Source: Natronococcus occultus SP4
GTDB lineage: Archaea > Halobacteriota > Halobacteria > Halobacteriales > Natrialbaceae
DNA: 64,000 nucleotides
Direction of reading: 5' to 3'
Assembly (NCBI RefSeq): GCF_000328685.1
Contig: NC_019976.1
Location: 223,964 to 287,963, forward strand
Every line of letters begins with the position of its first letter. Position 1 is the first letter of the stretch. The notes below the pieces were generated by a model, which searched no databases, was not told where the DNA came from, and saw only the letters and a list, made by a program, of their open reading frames with translations. Below, piece after piece: positions 1 to 8,739 of this stretch. The translations under genes and the position numbers were made by a program.

Positions 1-258
1 GGCACGTGGCACAACAGTTATGTGGGACCGGTCGATTAATAGTATCACGCACAAGATATGCAAGCGATTAGCAAACGGTCGGCGACCGCTTTGCCCCCTA
101 CTACCGATCGGGTCGTGGCTCGACGACCGTCCTCGATCGGAGCCGGACCTCGCCGGGCGACCGCTACCGGTAGGGCCGACCGGACGACGGCCCCGGCAGC
201 TCTCTGAGCGGGTGGCAGTTTCGTTTGTAACCGGAGCGACCCTCGACGAACACCAATA

Positions 259-3225
259 ATGGCTACACACGACAGATCAACCGACGGAGATCCGGCGACG
301 GATCGTCGCGCAACGTACGATTATCGGAACGACACCACGGAACGGACGGATCTCGTTGACGCGCTCGAGCAACGAGTCGACGGCGACGTCCGCTTCGACG
401 AGTACTCCCGCGAGCTGTACGCGACCGACGCCAGCGCCTACGAGATGTTACCGATCGGCGTCGTCTACCCGACCGACACCGCGGACGTCGCGGCAGTGAT
501 GCGGTACTGCGCTGACCGCGAGATTCCGGTGTTGCCACGCGGCGGCGGGACGAGCCTCGCCGGCCAGACAGTCAACGAGGCCGTCGTTCTCGATTTCACC
601 CGCTACATGAACGCGGTGACGGCGACCGATCCCGACGCCCGCCGGGCCCGCGCCCAGGCGGGGATCACGATCGGCGAACTCAACAGGACTCTCGAACCAC
701 ACGGGCTGAAGTTCGCGCCCGACCCGTCGACTGCCGACCGCAGCGCCCTCGGCGGTGCGATCGGGAACAACACGACCGGGGCCCACTCCCTGAAGTACGG
801 AAAAACCGACGCCTACGTCGAGGAAGTGGAGGTCGTCCTCGCGGACGGCTCCGTCGAGCGGTTCGGCGAGATCGCCGTCGAAGAATTGCGGGCCGAGGCC
901 GACCCGGACGGAGAGTTACTCGAGCGGGTCTACGCCGAGATCATCCGAATCATCGACGAGGAGAGTGACGACGTCGAGGACGCCTATCCGACGCTGAAGC
1001 GAAACGTCTCGGGGTACAATCTGGACGTGCTGGTCGAGGAGGCCGAGACCGGGACGGTCAACCTCGCGAAGTTGCTGGTCGGCAGCGAGGGAACGCTGGG
1101 GATCGTCACGGAGGCGGAGGTGTCCCTCGAGACGATCCCGAACACGACGTCGGTCGCGGTGCTCTGTTACCGGAGTCTGCTTGACGCGATGGACGACGTC
1201 GGTTCGATCCTCGAGCACGATCCGGCCGCGGTCGAGGTGATGGACGACGTCCTGCTCGATCTGGCCCGAAACACCGAGGAGTTCGCCGATGTCGTCGACA
1301 TCCTCCCCGACGAGACCGCGTCGTTTCTGCTGGTCGAGTTCTACGCCGACGACGACGAACGGAGCCGAGAGCTGGTCGAGGATCTGATCGACGACCGTGA
1401 GGGCGACATCGCCTTCGACGCGCTGACGGCGTACGACGAGAAACAGCAGTCCCGGCTGTGGAAGATGCGAAAGGCCTCGACGCCGATCCTGCTTTCTCGA
1501 ACCGGCAACGAGAAACACATCGCCTTCATCGAAGACATCGCCGTCCCGCCGGAGAACCTCACGGAGTACATCGCGGACTTCCAGGCAGTCATGGAGGATC
1601 ACGGCACGTTCGGCAGCTTCTACGCCCACGCCGGACCGGGCTGTATCCACATTCGGCCGCTGATCAACACGAAGACGGCGGAGGGTGTCGAGACTATGGA
1701 GTCGATCGCCGACGACGCGACCGACCTCGCGGTGAAGTACGGTGGCAGCGTCTCCGGCGAACACGGCGACGGACGCGCGCGGACCCAGTGGAACCGGAAG
1801 CTGTACGGCGATCACATCTGGAACGTGTTCCGCGAGCTGAAGACCGCGTTCGACCCCGACTGGCTACTCAATCCTGGCTCGGTCTGTGGCGACCACGACA
1901 TGACCGAGAACCTCCGATTCGGCCCCGACAGCGAGTTCGAGGCCGGGCTCGATCCCGTCCTCAACTGGGAGAACGAGAACGGGTTCCAGGGGATGGTCGA
2001 GCTCTGTCACGGCTGTGGCGGCTGTCGGACCAGCCAGGAAGGAACCGGAGGCGTGATGTGTCCGACTTACCGGGCCGCAGACGAGGAGATCACGAGCACC
2101 CGCGGCCGGGCGAACATGCTTCGCCAGGCGATGACCGGTGAACTCGAGCCAGACGAGGCGTTCTCCGACGAGTTCGTCACCGAGGTGATGGATCTCTGTA
2201 TCGGCTGCAAGGGCTGTGCGAAGGACTGCCCGAGCGAGGTCGATATGGCCAAGCTCAAGGTCGAGGTCGAACACGAGTACCACCAGCGCAACGGCGCCTC
2301 GATCCGCGAGCGCATGTTCGCGAACATCGACACCCTCTCGAAGCTCGGCAGCGCTACCGCGCCGCTGTCGAACTACATGACGAAGCTGCCGGGCGCCCGG
2401 ACGGTGATGGAGAAAACCGTCGGGATCGCCCGGGAGCGATCCTTACCGACGTTCCACCAGGAGACGTTCACCGACTGGTTCGAAAGCCGGGAGTCGACGG
2501 TAGATCCGGAGACGGCCGACCACAAGGTGTTGCTGTTCCCGGACGTCACAACGAACTACAACGACCCCGAGATCGGCAAAGCGGCGGTTCGGCTCCTCGA
2601 AGCTGCCGGCGTCTACGTCGCCCTCCCCTCCGGAACCACCAGCAGCGGACGTCCTGCTTACTCGAAGGGATTTCTCGAGACGGCGCGCGAACAGGCCGAA
2701 CAGAACGTCAACGCGCTGACCCCGAACGTTCGAAACGGCTGGGACGTCGTCGTCTGTGAGCCAAGCGACGCAGTCATGTTCCAGTCAGACTACCCCGATC
2801 TGGTCACCGGTCACGACGTGAGAGACGTCGCCGAGAGTTCCTACGGCGTCTGCGAGTATCTCGACATCCACCGGCTCGACGACCGCCTCGAGTTCGATCC
2901 CGTCGACGAACACCTGACCTACCACGGCCACTGTCACCAGAAGGCGACGAAAAAGGACCACCACGCCGTCGGCGTTCTCCGGCGTGCGGGGTACGCCATC
3001 GATCCGCTCGATAGCAGTTGCTGCGGAATGGCCGGCTCCTTCGGCTACGAGGCCGAACACTACTCGATGAGTCGGGCGATCGGTTCGCAGCTATTCGATC
3101 AGATCGACGACAGTGACGGCGACGGCGTCGTCGCTCCCGGGGCCTCCTGTCGAACACAGATCGGCGACGAGTACGACGAGAAACCGCCACACCCGATCGC
3201 GAAACTCGAGGCGTCGCTCGCGTAG
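259..3225 (+). CDS. Fused FAD-linked / Fe-S 2-hydroxyacid dehydrogenase (GlcD-GlcF type)
   Basis: Predicted to oxidise a 2-hydroxyacid (D-lactate, glycolate or similar) and pass electrons to the membrane quinone pool. The 988 residues contain an FAD-binding oxidase domain at about 45-540 with the loop PRGGGTSLAG near 93-102, two ferredoxin-type 4Fe-4S motifs near 583-600 (CHGCGGC followed by CP) and 645-655 (CIGCKGCAKDCP), and a C-terminal CCG region near 887-933 (HGHCHQK, SCCGMAGSFGYE). In bacteria these parts are separate GlcD and GlcF subunits; the fusion is known in D-lactate dehydrogenases of the Dld/GlcDF kind. A close paralogue lies at 13676-16666. It ends 6 bp before the convergent iclR gene. 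The substrate cannot be told from sequence alone. Confidence 0.9.
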   Translation: MATHDRSTDGDPATDRRATYDYRNDTTERTDLVDALEQRVDGDVRFDEYSRELYATDASAYEMLPIGVVYPTDTADVAAVMRYCADREIPVLPRGGGTSLAGQTVNEAVVLDFTRYMNAVTATDPDARRARAQAGITIGELNRTLEPHGLKFAPDPSTADRSALGGAIGNNTTGAHSLKYGKTDAYVEEVEVVLADGSVERFGEIAVEELRAEADPDGELLERVYAEIIRIIDEESDDVEDAYPTLKRNVSGYNLDVLVEEAETGTVNLAKLLVGSEGTLGIVTEAEVSLETIPNTTSVAVLCYRSLLDAMDDVGSILEHDPAAVEVMDDVLLDLARNTEEFADVVDILPDETASFLLVEFYADDDERSRELVEDLIDDREGDIAFDALTAYDEKQQSRLWKMRKASTPILLSRTGNEKHIAFIEDIAVPPENLTEYIADFQAVMEDHGTFGSFYAHAGPGCIHIRPLINTKTAEGVETMESIADDATDLAVKYGGSVSGEHGDGRARTQWNRKLYGDHIWNVFRELKTAFDPDWLLNPGSVCGDHDMTENLRFGPDSEFEAGLDPVLNWENENGFQGMVELCHGCGGCRTSQEGTGGVMCPTYRAADEEITSTRGRANMLRQAMTGELEPDEAFSDEFVTEVMDLCIGCKGCAKDCPSEVDMAKLKVEVEHEYHQRNGASIRERMFANIDTLSKLGSATAPLSNYMTKLPGARTVMEKTVGIARERSLPTFHQETFTDWFESRESTVDPETADHKVLLFPDVTTNYNDPEIGKAAVRLLEAAGVYVALPSGTTSSGRPAYSKGFLETAREQAEQNVNALTPNVRNGWDVVVCEPSDAVMFQSDYPDLVTGHDVRDVAESSYGVCEYLDIHRLDDRLEFDPVDEHLTYHGHCHQKATKKDHHAVGVLRRAGYAIDPLDSSCCGMAGSFGYEAEHYSMSRAIGSQLFDQIDDSDGDGVVAPGASCRTQIGDEYDEKPPHPIAKLEASLA

Positions 3226-3231
3226 ACGACC

Positions 3232-3993
3232 CTACACTTTGTACTTGTTCAGTTCGATGACGTTGGCGGTTCGACAAAGCTGGTCGACGAAGTCGTTTTC
3301 CTCCCAGTCGTCGTCGATCCGGGCCGTCGGCGCCGAGATGCTGATCGCGCCGATAACCTCGGACTCGAACCGGATCGGGGCAGCGATACAGCGCAGCCCC
3401 TCGAGCCGTTCCTCGTCGTCGACAGCGAACCCGCGCTCCCGGGTACGTTCGAGTTCTTCGTCGAGTTCGTCACGGGACGTGATCGTCTTCGGCGTTACGG
3501 GCGGCAGGCCGTGGCGGTCGACGATTTCGTCGACGCGCTCCTCGGGGAGATGCGAGAGGATCGCCTTGCCGAACGCCGAGCTGTGCATGGGGTGGCGACA
3601 GCCGACATATGTGTCGAGATCGACGGCCCGCTCGCCCTTCGACCGACAGAGATAGACTCCTTCCCCGTTCTCTTCCACGACGAAATGAACCAGTTCGCCG
3701 GACTCCTCGGCCAGAGCCTCGACCTGCGGTTCGGCGACCTTGTAGACGTCCATCTCACTGCGGAGCTGACCGCCGATATCAAGAAAGCGCAGACTCAGCT
3801 CGTAGGTGTTCCCGTTTTTGACGACGAACCCGTGTTCCTCGAGCGTGCTGAGATGGTTGTGGATCGCGCTTTTACCCATGCTTAGCTCGTCGGCCAGCGT
3901 CGTGATTCGCGCACCCCCACGGCGGTTTAGCTCCTCGATGAGCATCAGCGACTTTTCGGTCGTCCGGACGGGGTGTTTGGCTCGGTTTTCCAT
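3232..3993 (-). CDS. IclR-family transcriptional regulator (glyoxylate/hydroxyacid cluster)
   Basis: 253 residues, the usual IclR length. An N-terminal winged helix (about 8-70, with the recognition region SMGKSAIHNHLSTLEEHGFV) is followed by an effector-binding domain (about 80-250) with the family patterns HSSAFGKAILSHLPEE and GLRCIAAPI. It lies between a hydroxyacid dehydrogenase and malate synthase, so by analogy with bacterial IclR it may sense glyoxylate, pyruvate or a related acid. On the minus strand a TATA-like box (4015-4024) precedes the ATG, and a palindrome at 4027-4043 touches the BRE position, which suggests autoregulation. This is one of three IclR genes in the window. Confidence 0.92.
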   Translation of the reverse strand: MENRAKHPVRTTEKSLMLIEELNRRGGARITTLADELSMGKSAIHNHLSTLEEHGFVVKNGNTYELSLRFLDIGGQLRSEMDVYKVAEPQVEALAEESGELVHFVVEENGEGVYLCRSKGERAVDLDTYVGCRHPMHSSAFGKAILSHLPEERVDEIVDRHGLPPVTPKTITSRDELDEELERTRERGFAVDDEERLEGLRCIAAPIRFESEVIGAISISAPTARIDDDWEENDFVDQLCRTANVIELNKYKV

Positions 3994-4014
3994 ACGCGAA
4001 ACGAGTATCCCAGT

Positions 4015-4024
4015 CCAATAAAGG
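4015..4024 (-). promoter_or_regulatory. TATA-like box of the iclR gene
   Basis: On the minus strand this reads CCTTTATTGG, placed about 25 nt before the iclR ATG at 3993, the spacing expected for haloarchaeal leaderless transcription. The flanking upstream bases run into the palindrome at 4027-4043. Confidence 0.5.
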
Positions 4025-4026
4025 TT

Positions 4027-4043
4027 GGTCTCTTATAGAGAAC
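4027..4043. promoter_or_regulatory. Putative IclR operator, copy A
   Basis: GGTCTC-TTATA-GAGAAC, an inverted repeat with one arm mismatch to the consensus GTTCTC-N5-GAGAAC. It sits 34 bp upstream of the iclR start codon, adjoining the BRE/TATA region, so a bound protein could block or recruit TFB. Confidence 0.6.
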
Positions 4044-4204
4044 GTCGGTTTTCGGTCGTTCGCTGGCCTCCAAGTGTTGTTCTCGTTATCGGTCGATTAC
4101 CAGTAGTGTCTTACACGTATCGAAGAGAGGCTCTCCCGGGTAGTGTGGCGGATCTGACGGGCTATCAGGAACTGGCTGATCAGGGAGGACGGATCGGACT
4201 AAAA

Positions 4205-4221
4205 ATTCCGAGATAGAGAAC
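4205..4221. promoter_or_regulatory. Putative IclR operator, copy B
   Basis: ATTCCG-AGATA-GAGAAC. The right arm is perfect and the left arm is degenerate. The AGATA spacer is shared with copies D and E. It lies in the gap downstream of malate synthase. Confidence 0.5.
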
Positions 4222-4690
4222 AGTTGGTCGCCGTCCGGTACCGAACCGGGCTCGACGAGCGACCGTGCGCCGTCCCTGCGCCCGCAGCCGCGCTATCCGG
4301 GCACGGAAGCGGGCGCGACCGACGTTCCGAGGCGGCGGTGTGAGGCGTGTACCACCACTGGCCATCGACGGCAACCGAGTCGGGCGCACTCACCGTCGCG
4401 CGCCCGACTCGAGAGCCGAAGAGCGCACCGGACGTTCGGCTTGGTTCGAGGCGACGATGCGAGTATCGCGAGATCGGCGAGAGACGGCGGCCGACGGATA
4501 CGGTTGTCGAAAGAAACTCACAGTCGGGTCGACGACGCGAATCTCGAAGCGACGAGTGGCGACGCGGACGGATCGGCGTCCCGAACCCCGGCACAACGCA
4601 GACGTCACAGGAGCGCCGGGAACAGGTTACGGCGAACCGTAGTACGGCGGAACGACGCCCGGCAAAAGAATCGATGCGGCAGGGAAGCGA

Positions 4691-6001
4691 TCAGCCGACG
4701 ACCATCGCGCGCTCGACGAGGTCCTCGCCGTAAAGCTCCTCGAGGTCCTCGTGCTGGTCCGGACGGTTCTCGTAGACGTCCTGGAACAGCGTGATCGGCG
4801 TCTGGGCCGCCTGGTAGGTCGCCTCGTCCCACATGCGGTCGTTGCTGATTTCGACCTCGACACCGTCGATGACCAGCGTGCCCGACCGTTCCATCGCGAT
4901 GGCGCCCTTGCCGGCCTCCTTGGCCGCCTCGAACTCCTCCATCGAATCGACGATATCGTCCAGGCTCGGGATGTAGGAGGTCATATCGAGCAGCTCCTGG
5001 GAGAGCTCCTCGCCGTCGAGCTCGAGTTCGTCACCGCCGACGCGGAGCGTGTACTGGTCCTCACCCGTCTCCTCGAGCTCGACCTCGTCGCCGCTGTAGA
5101 CGTGGCGACCGTCCTCCTCGTCGAGTTCGATCGTGCGGTCGTTGACCTCGAGCTGCCAGCTGCCGTTCTTCGGCGGCAGCGGCGACTTGTTGGCCTCGAC
5201 GACCTGGCCGGGGGTGAGCGACCAGATTCCGAGCATCCCCTTCGACTGGTTGTCTGTCATACGCTCGTGGTAGCCCTCGACGTCGCGGATGTCGTCGTAG
5301 GGACCGTCGACCGCGATCAGGCCAGCCGCGCTCGCGCCGCGGGAGGTGTTGTGTCGCAGCTCCGGCCACGGCGGGAGTTCGCCGGTCGGCGTGATCGCAC
5401 GCATGTCCTTGGTGTAGTCGACCTCGCCGTCGACCAGCATGAACAGGCGCTCGAGGTTGTTCGACGGCTTGCCCATCTCCTCGCGGAGGTCGCCCATCGC
5501 CAGCTCGGCCTCGCCGCTCTCGACGATGACCGACATTGCCAGGCTCCCTTCCTCGAGGTCGTACTCGTTTTCGACGATCGTGAGGAACTCGTCGGCCTTC
5601 TTCCAGTCGTCGATATCGCCGACTTCCGGGATCACGAAGCCGTCGAGGTGGTCAATGGCGCCGTTTTCGGGGTCGGCGAGCTCAAGGATCTGCTGGAATC
5701 CCTGGTATCGGGTGGTCGGGCTCTCGCGGTGCCAGACGACGCGCGGGTGGATCTCGCCGGGGAAGTCGGCCCCGTGCTCCGAGATCACGTCGATCATGTT
5801 CTCGACACCCTCGTCGCGCATCGAGGGCGCCGTCGCGTCCTCGTTGTCCGGAACCCAGACGTCCGGGGCTTCCATACCACTGAGCTGGGCGGCGCTCTGT
5901 AGCATCTTGGCGGAGTCGTCCTCTCCTTCCACAGCAGTCGGAGTAGTAAAGAACGTCCGAACGAACTCTCGATCGTGCAGACGGTCGGTATGCGTGCTCA
6001 T
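4691..6001 (-). CDS. aceB: Malate synthase, haloarchaeal (H) type
   Basis: Condenses glyoxylate with acetyl-CoA to give malate in the cytoplasm. The 436 residues match the short haloarchaeal form known from Haloferax volcanii (about 430 residues) far better than bacterial AceB or GlcB. Family stretches seen include VWVPDNEDATAPSMRDEG near 50-67, GFVIPEVGDIDDWKKADEF near 140, and the C-terminal RMWDEATYQAAQTPITLFQD. The start is supported by a minus-strand TATA box at 6026-6037, about 29 nt upstream. Three copies of the IclR-type palindrome lie further upstream. No isocitrate lyase gene occurs in the window, so glyoxylate probably comes from glycolate oxidation here or from the methylaspartate cycle elsewhere. 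Confidence 0.95.
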   Translation of the reverse strand: MSTHTDRLHDREFVRTFFTTPTAVEGEDDSAKMLQSAAQLSGMEAPDVWVPDNEDATAPSMRDEGVENMIDVISEHGADFPGEIHPRVVWHRESPTTRYQGFQQILELADPENGAIDHLDGFVIPEVGDIDDWKKADEFLTIVENEYDLEEGSLAMSVIVESGEAELAMGDLREEMGKPSNNLERLFMLVDGEVDYTKDMRAITPTGELPPWPELRHNTSRGASAAGLIAVDGPYDDIRDVEGYHERMTDNQSKGMLGIWSLTPGQVVEANKSPLPPKNGSWQLEVNDRTIELDEEDGRHVYSGDEVELEETGEDQYTLRVGGDELELDGEELSQELLDMTSYIPSLDDIVDSMEEFEAAKEAGKGAIAMERSGTLVIDGVEVEISNDRMWDEATYQAAQTPITLFQDVYENRPDQHEDLEELYGEDLVERAMVVG

Positions 6002-6025
6002 GAGTCCACCTGGATCTATTGCGTT

Positions 6026-6037
6026 CTAATATTAAAA
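6026..6037 (-). promoter_or_regulatory. aceB TATA box
   Basis: Minus-strand TTTTAATATTAG about 29 nt before the aceB ATG. This spacing implies a leaderless or very short-leader mRNA. Confidence 0.6.
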
Positions 6038-6108
6038 TGATGTGGAAACGTCCCCGTCACCGTCCGGGAGCACGAAGACACCAGGCCGATAGGAGACAGA
6101 TTTCAGTC

Positions 6109-6125
6109 GTTCTCTTATAGAAAAC
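6109..6125. promoter_or_regulatory. Putative IclR operator, copy C
   Basis: GTTCTC-TTATA-GAAAAC, one mismatch to the palindrome, sharing the TTATA spacer with copy A at the iclR promoter. It lies about 70-80 bp upstream of the aceB TATA box, a position that suits an activator. Confidence 0.6.
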
Positions 6126-6247
6126 GATCGTACCAGCGGGTCGACGAACGACGCGGTGAACACGGAGTTTCGAGGGAGTAGATGGCGACGAACGTCGGGG
6201 TTCCGGACACTAACAGTACGTTGACCGTCACCGACCGCCGTTTACGT

Positions 6248-6264
6248 GTTCTGAGATAGGAAAC
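6248..6264. promoter_or_regulatory. Putative IclR operator, copy D
   Basis: GTTCTG-AGATA-GGAAAC, two mismatches to the consensus arms, with the AGATA spacer. Confidence 0.5.
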
Positions 6265-6362
6265 AGTATCGATGTCTATGGACTCTTTTCTCGGAACAGT
6301 ACCAATTTATTTACAACTGTATTTTTGTAATACCTCCCGGTTCACTTCCATGAATAGCGCTA

Positions 6363-6379
6363 GTTCTGAGATAGAGAAC
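6363..6379. promoter_or_regulatory. Putative IclR operator, copy E
   Basis: GTTCTG-AGATA-GAGAAC, one mismatch to the consensus. It lies 115 bp from copy D, about 11 helical turns, so D and E could be bound on the same face of the DNA. Confidence 0.6.
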
Positions 6380-6454
6380 GAGCGGAATCAGCAGCTTGCG
6401 GGTCCGGAAGCCAAGAACTACTCCTCCAGAGTGCGCAAATCGAAGGACGGCTCC

Positions 6455-6823
6455 TCAGTCGAGCGACTCGACGAGTTCGACCTTTCGACCGTCGGGGTCG
6501 TAGACGAACGCCGTCCGGGCGCCGGCCTCGGGCTGATCTCCCGGCTCCTTCTCGACGCCATAGTGATCGATCTCCTCGAAGGTCGCGTCGACGTCGTCGA
6601 CGCCGATCGCGAGGTGATCCCACGAAGTTCCGTCCTCGAAGTTCTCCTCGCCGTCGGTGTCCGACAGCTGCAGTTCGATCCCGTTCTCGTCGGCGATGTA
6701 CCGGTTGTGGGTCTCGCCGTCCGGCGTCTCGAACTCCCAGCTCTCCTCGAAGCCGAACTGTTCGTAGAACTCGATGGTCTCGTCTGCGTCGGCAACGTTG
6801 ATATTGATATGGATGAGCTCCAT
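6455..6823 (-). CDS. VOC (glyoxalase/bleomycin-resistance) family protein
   Basis: 122 residues beginning MELIHININVADADET, the usual start of a single-domain vicinal-oxygen-chelate protein; an upstream in-frame ATG at 6889 adds 22 residues that do not fit the fold. Features are HININV near 4-9, the strand DHLAIGVDDVDAT near 68-80 and the closing AFVYDPDGRKVELVE, which give candidate metal ligands (His, Glu). The family includes lactoylglutathione lyase and methylmalonyl-CoA epimerase. In this neighbourhood a role in 2-oxoaldehyde or hydroxyacid metabolism is plausible but unproven. Confidence 0.85.
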   Translation of the reverse strand: MELIHININVADADETIEFYEQFGFEESWEFETPDGETHNRYIADENGIELQLSDTDGEENFEDGTSWDHLAIGVDDVDATFEEIDHYGVEKEPGDQPEAGARTAFVYDPDGRKVELVESLD

Positions 6824-7070
6824 ACCGTGTTCCCAGTCAACCACCGTAATGAAACTACCGCTCCCTGCTCTATCCAGCTGGCGGCTCATCAGTTGGGAAC
6901 GTGATTCTCGACCACGTACGGAACGTATACGACATCTCGGAACCGGCCCCGACCGACTGACGGGAGACGCAACACGTTACCGAGACGTAGCGGGTGACAG
7001 ACGCCGAAGGGAGAACGAGAATCGTTGACTCTTTCCGAGTCTTTTTGACGGTCGGGCGGTATCACTTCTC

Positions 7071-8126
7071 ATGGTCTACGAGATAGCGAGTATTCCGGGC
7101 GACGGTATCGGTCCGGAGGTCGTCGACGCGGCTCGACCCGTGTTCGAGGACGTCGCGGAGCGACACGGGTTCGAACTTTCTTTCACGCGGTACGACTGGG
7201 GCACCGAGCGCCACCTCGAAGAGGGTGCCATGATGCCCGAGAACGGGCTCAAGGAACTCGAGGGGTACGACGCGATCCTGCTGGGGGCGGTCGGTCACCC
7301 CGACGTTCCGGATCACGTCACGCTAAACAACCTCCTGCTCCCGATCCGGAAAGGGTTCGATCAGTCGATCTGCAAGCGTCCGGCGATCCTCTTTGACGGC
7401 GTCGAGAGCCCGCTCGAGGGGTACGACGGCGGCGACATCGACTTCGTCGTCTACCGGGAGAACACGGAGGGCGAGTACGCCGACATGGGCGGTCAAGAAC
7501 ACCCCGGCCACGACCACGAGGTTGCGGTCCAGAGCGCGGTCTTTACGCGCACCGGGACCGAGCGGATCGTCCGCGCCGCGTTCGACGCGGCGACCGAGCG
7601 CGAGGGCCACCTGACGAGCATCACGAAGTCCAACGCCCAGGCACACAGCATGGTGTTCTGGGATCAGATCGTCGAGGAGGTCAGCGAGGAGTACCCCGAC
7701 GTAACCGTCGAGCGGCTGCTGGTCGACGCGGCGAGCATGGACTTCATTCGCCGTCCCGAGGAGTTCGACGTCGTCGTCGCGTCGAACCTCTTCGGCGACA
7801 TTCTGACCGATATCGGCGCGATCATCACGGGCAGCATGGGGCTGGCGCCCTCGGCCAACATCGACCCGACCCGGACGTACCCCTCGATGTTCGAGCCCGT
7901 TCACGGCAGTGCTCCCGACATCGTCGGCGACGGGGTCGCGAACCCGCTCGCGACGGTCTTCTCCGGCTCGATGATGGTCGCTCACCTCGGCGAGAGCGAG
8001 GCCGGTGAGGCGCTGTGGAACGCCGCCACCGACCAGCTCGCGGACTCCGAGGCGCCGCGGACGCCCGATCTGGGCGGTTCGAGCGGCACCGAGGACGTCG
8101 TCGAGGATCTGCGGAGCCGTCTCTAG
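7071..8126 (+). CDS. Tartrate / D-malate dehydrogenase-like beta-decarboxylating dehydrogenase
   Basis: 351 residues of the isocitrate/isopropylmalate dehydrogenase superfamily. GDGIGPEV lies at 10-17, LGAVGHPDVPDH near 72-83 and the signature NLFGDILTDIGAIITGSMG near 244-262. The pattern VPDH followed by LLLPIRK and YRENTEGEY is that of the tartrate/D-malate dehydrogenases (TtuC, DmlA) rather than leuB. Such enzymes oxidise D-malate or tartrate with NAD and decarboxylate to pyruvate or related products. With the glycerate kinase at 12125 it recalls bacterial tartrate pathways. Isopropylmalate dehydrogenase is the main alternative, but no leuC or leuD lies nearby. Confidence 0.85.
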   Translation: MVYEIASIPGDGIGPEVVDAARPVFEDVAERHGFELSFTRYDWGTERHLEEGAMMPENGLKELEGYDAILLGAVGHPDVPDHVTLNNLLLPIRKGFDQSICKRPAILFDGVESPLEGYDGGDIDFVVYRENTEGEYADMGGQEHPGHDHEVAVQSAVFTRTGTERIVRAAFDAATEREGHLTSITKSNAQAHSMVFWDQIVEEVSEEYPDVTVERLLVDAASMDFIRRPEEFDVVVASNLFGDILTDIGAIITGSMGLAPSANIDPTRTYPSMFEPVHGSAPDIVGDGVANPLATVFSGSMMVAHLGESEAGEALWNAATDQLADSEAPRTPDLGGSSGTEDVVEDLRSRL

Positions 8127-8175
8127 CCGGACGGTTCGGAATCGGCGAGGCCGCGAAAACTGTCTGTTGTCGGCG

Positions 8176-8601
8176 CTACTCGTTGAGCCAGAGGTCCAGT
8201 CCGGTCGTCTCGTCGAAGTTCCGGACGAGCGGCTCCTCGAACGCCCGGAGGTGGACCTCGCCGGCGAAGACGGTCCCGCCCTCGAGGTGGCCCGCGAGGG
8301 TCTCGCCGTCCCGTCGGGAGAGGACGGCGTGGGTGTGAGCGAACACGTCGCCGTCGAGTTTCGCTACGTTCCCGACGCAGGCGGCGACCTCGAGCGGTTC
8401 GTCGAAGGTGACCGACTGGTATTCCTGGTCGTCCTGGTCGTAGAACCAGATCTCGGCGTCCTGTACCGCGCCCATCGCGTTGAACCAGCCGGCTTCGATC
8501 CCTTCCTCCCGAGCGAGGCTCTCGATTTCGTCGCGCCAGTCCTGTCCGGTGTCGAGTCGTGCGAGGAACTCCCGCGTCGGCTCCACTTCCTGGTACTCCA
8601 T
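8176..8601 (-). CDS. PPC-domain (DUF296) protein
   Basis: 141 residues forming a single PPC (plant and prokaryote conserved) domain. Recognisable parts are the N-terminal strand REFLARLDTGQDWRDEIESLA, the AGWFNAMGAVQDAEIWFYD segment near 38-55, and GDVFAHTHAVLSRRDGETLAGHL near 84-106, whose His-rich motif is typical of the family. Archaeal and bacterial members are often called DNA-binding proteins by analogy with plant AHL proteins; the biochemical role is not established. It stands alone between two + strand genes and converges with the dehydrogenase before it. Confidence 0.85.
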   Translation of the reverse strand: MEYQEVEPTREFLARLDTGQDWRDEIESLAREEGIEAGWFNAMGAVQDAEIWFYDQDDQEYQSVTFDEPLEVAACVGNVAKLDGDVFAHTHAVLSRRDGETLAGHLEGGTVFAGEVHLRAFEEPLVRNFDETTGLDLWLNE

Positions 8602-8739
8602 ACCGCAACACGCGCAACGTTCCTCAAAAAAGATTGCGGTGGCGGCGACGCGGTCGGCGGGCCGCGACAGCTGTATTCACTCTCGGCGACGGCTGAATAA
8701 TACGTAAGATTCACTTTCGCTCCACGGGAGGAGTAGCGT

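Larger units (their letters stand above)
3994..4690. other. Intergenic region with two copies of the putative IclR operator
   Basis: About 700 bases without a convincing gene. Open frames here are short, arginine-rich and lack family features. The region holds the iclR promoter and two 17-bp palindromes (4027-4043 and 4205-4221). The second copy has no gene immediately beside it that obviously needs it: malate synthase ends, rather than starts, at 4691. It may mark the promoter of an unrecognised transcript or of a lost gene. Confidence 0.6.
6002..6454. other. aceB upstream region with three operator-like palindromes
   Basis: About 450 bases between aceB and the convergently oriented end of the VOC gene. 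It holds the aceB promoter and palindrome copies C, D and E. Between D and E is an AT-rich stretch (about 6300-6335) with a TACAACTGTA pseudo-palindrome. No coding region is convincing; the + frame from 6272 is antisense to the VOC gene. Confidence 0.6.

Noticed and set aside
20..259. 79-codon frame at the left edge
   Set aside because: Arg/Pro-rich, no family, and it runs only up to the start of the first real gene.
4265..4733. Open frames in the gap before malate synthase
   Set aside because: Very basic, Arg-rich translations in three overlapping frames with no homologous look; treated as non-coding.
4751..5902. 383-codon + strand open frame
   Set aside because: Antisense to malate synthase, which has clear family sequence.
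6272..6904. 210-codon + strand frame over the aceB upstream region
   Set aside because: Most of it is antisense to the VOC gene; the rest covers palindromes and AT-rich promoter sequence.
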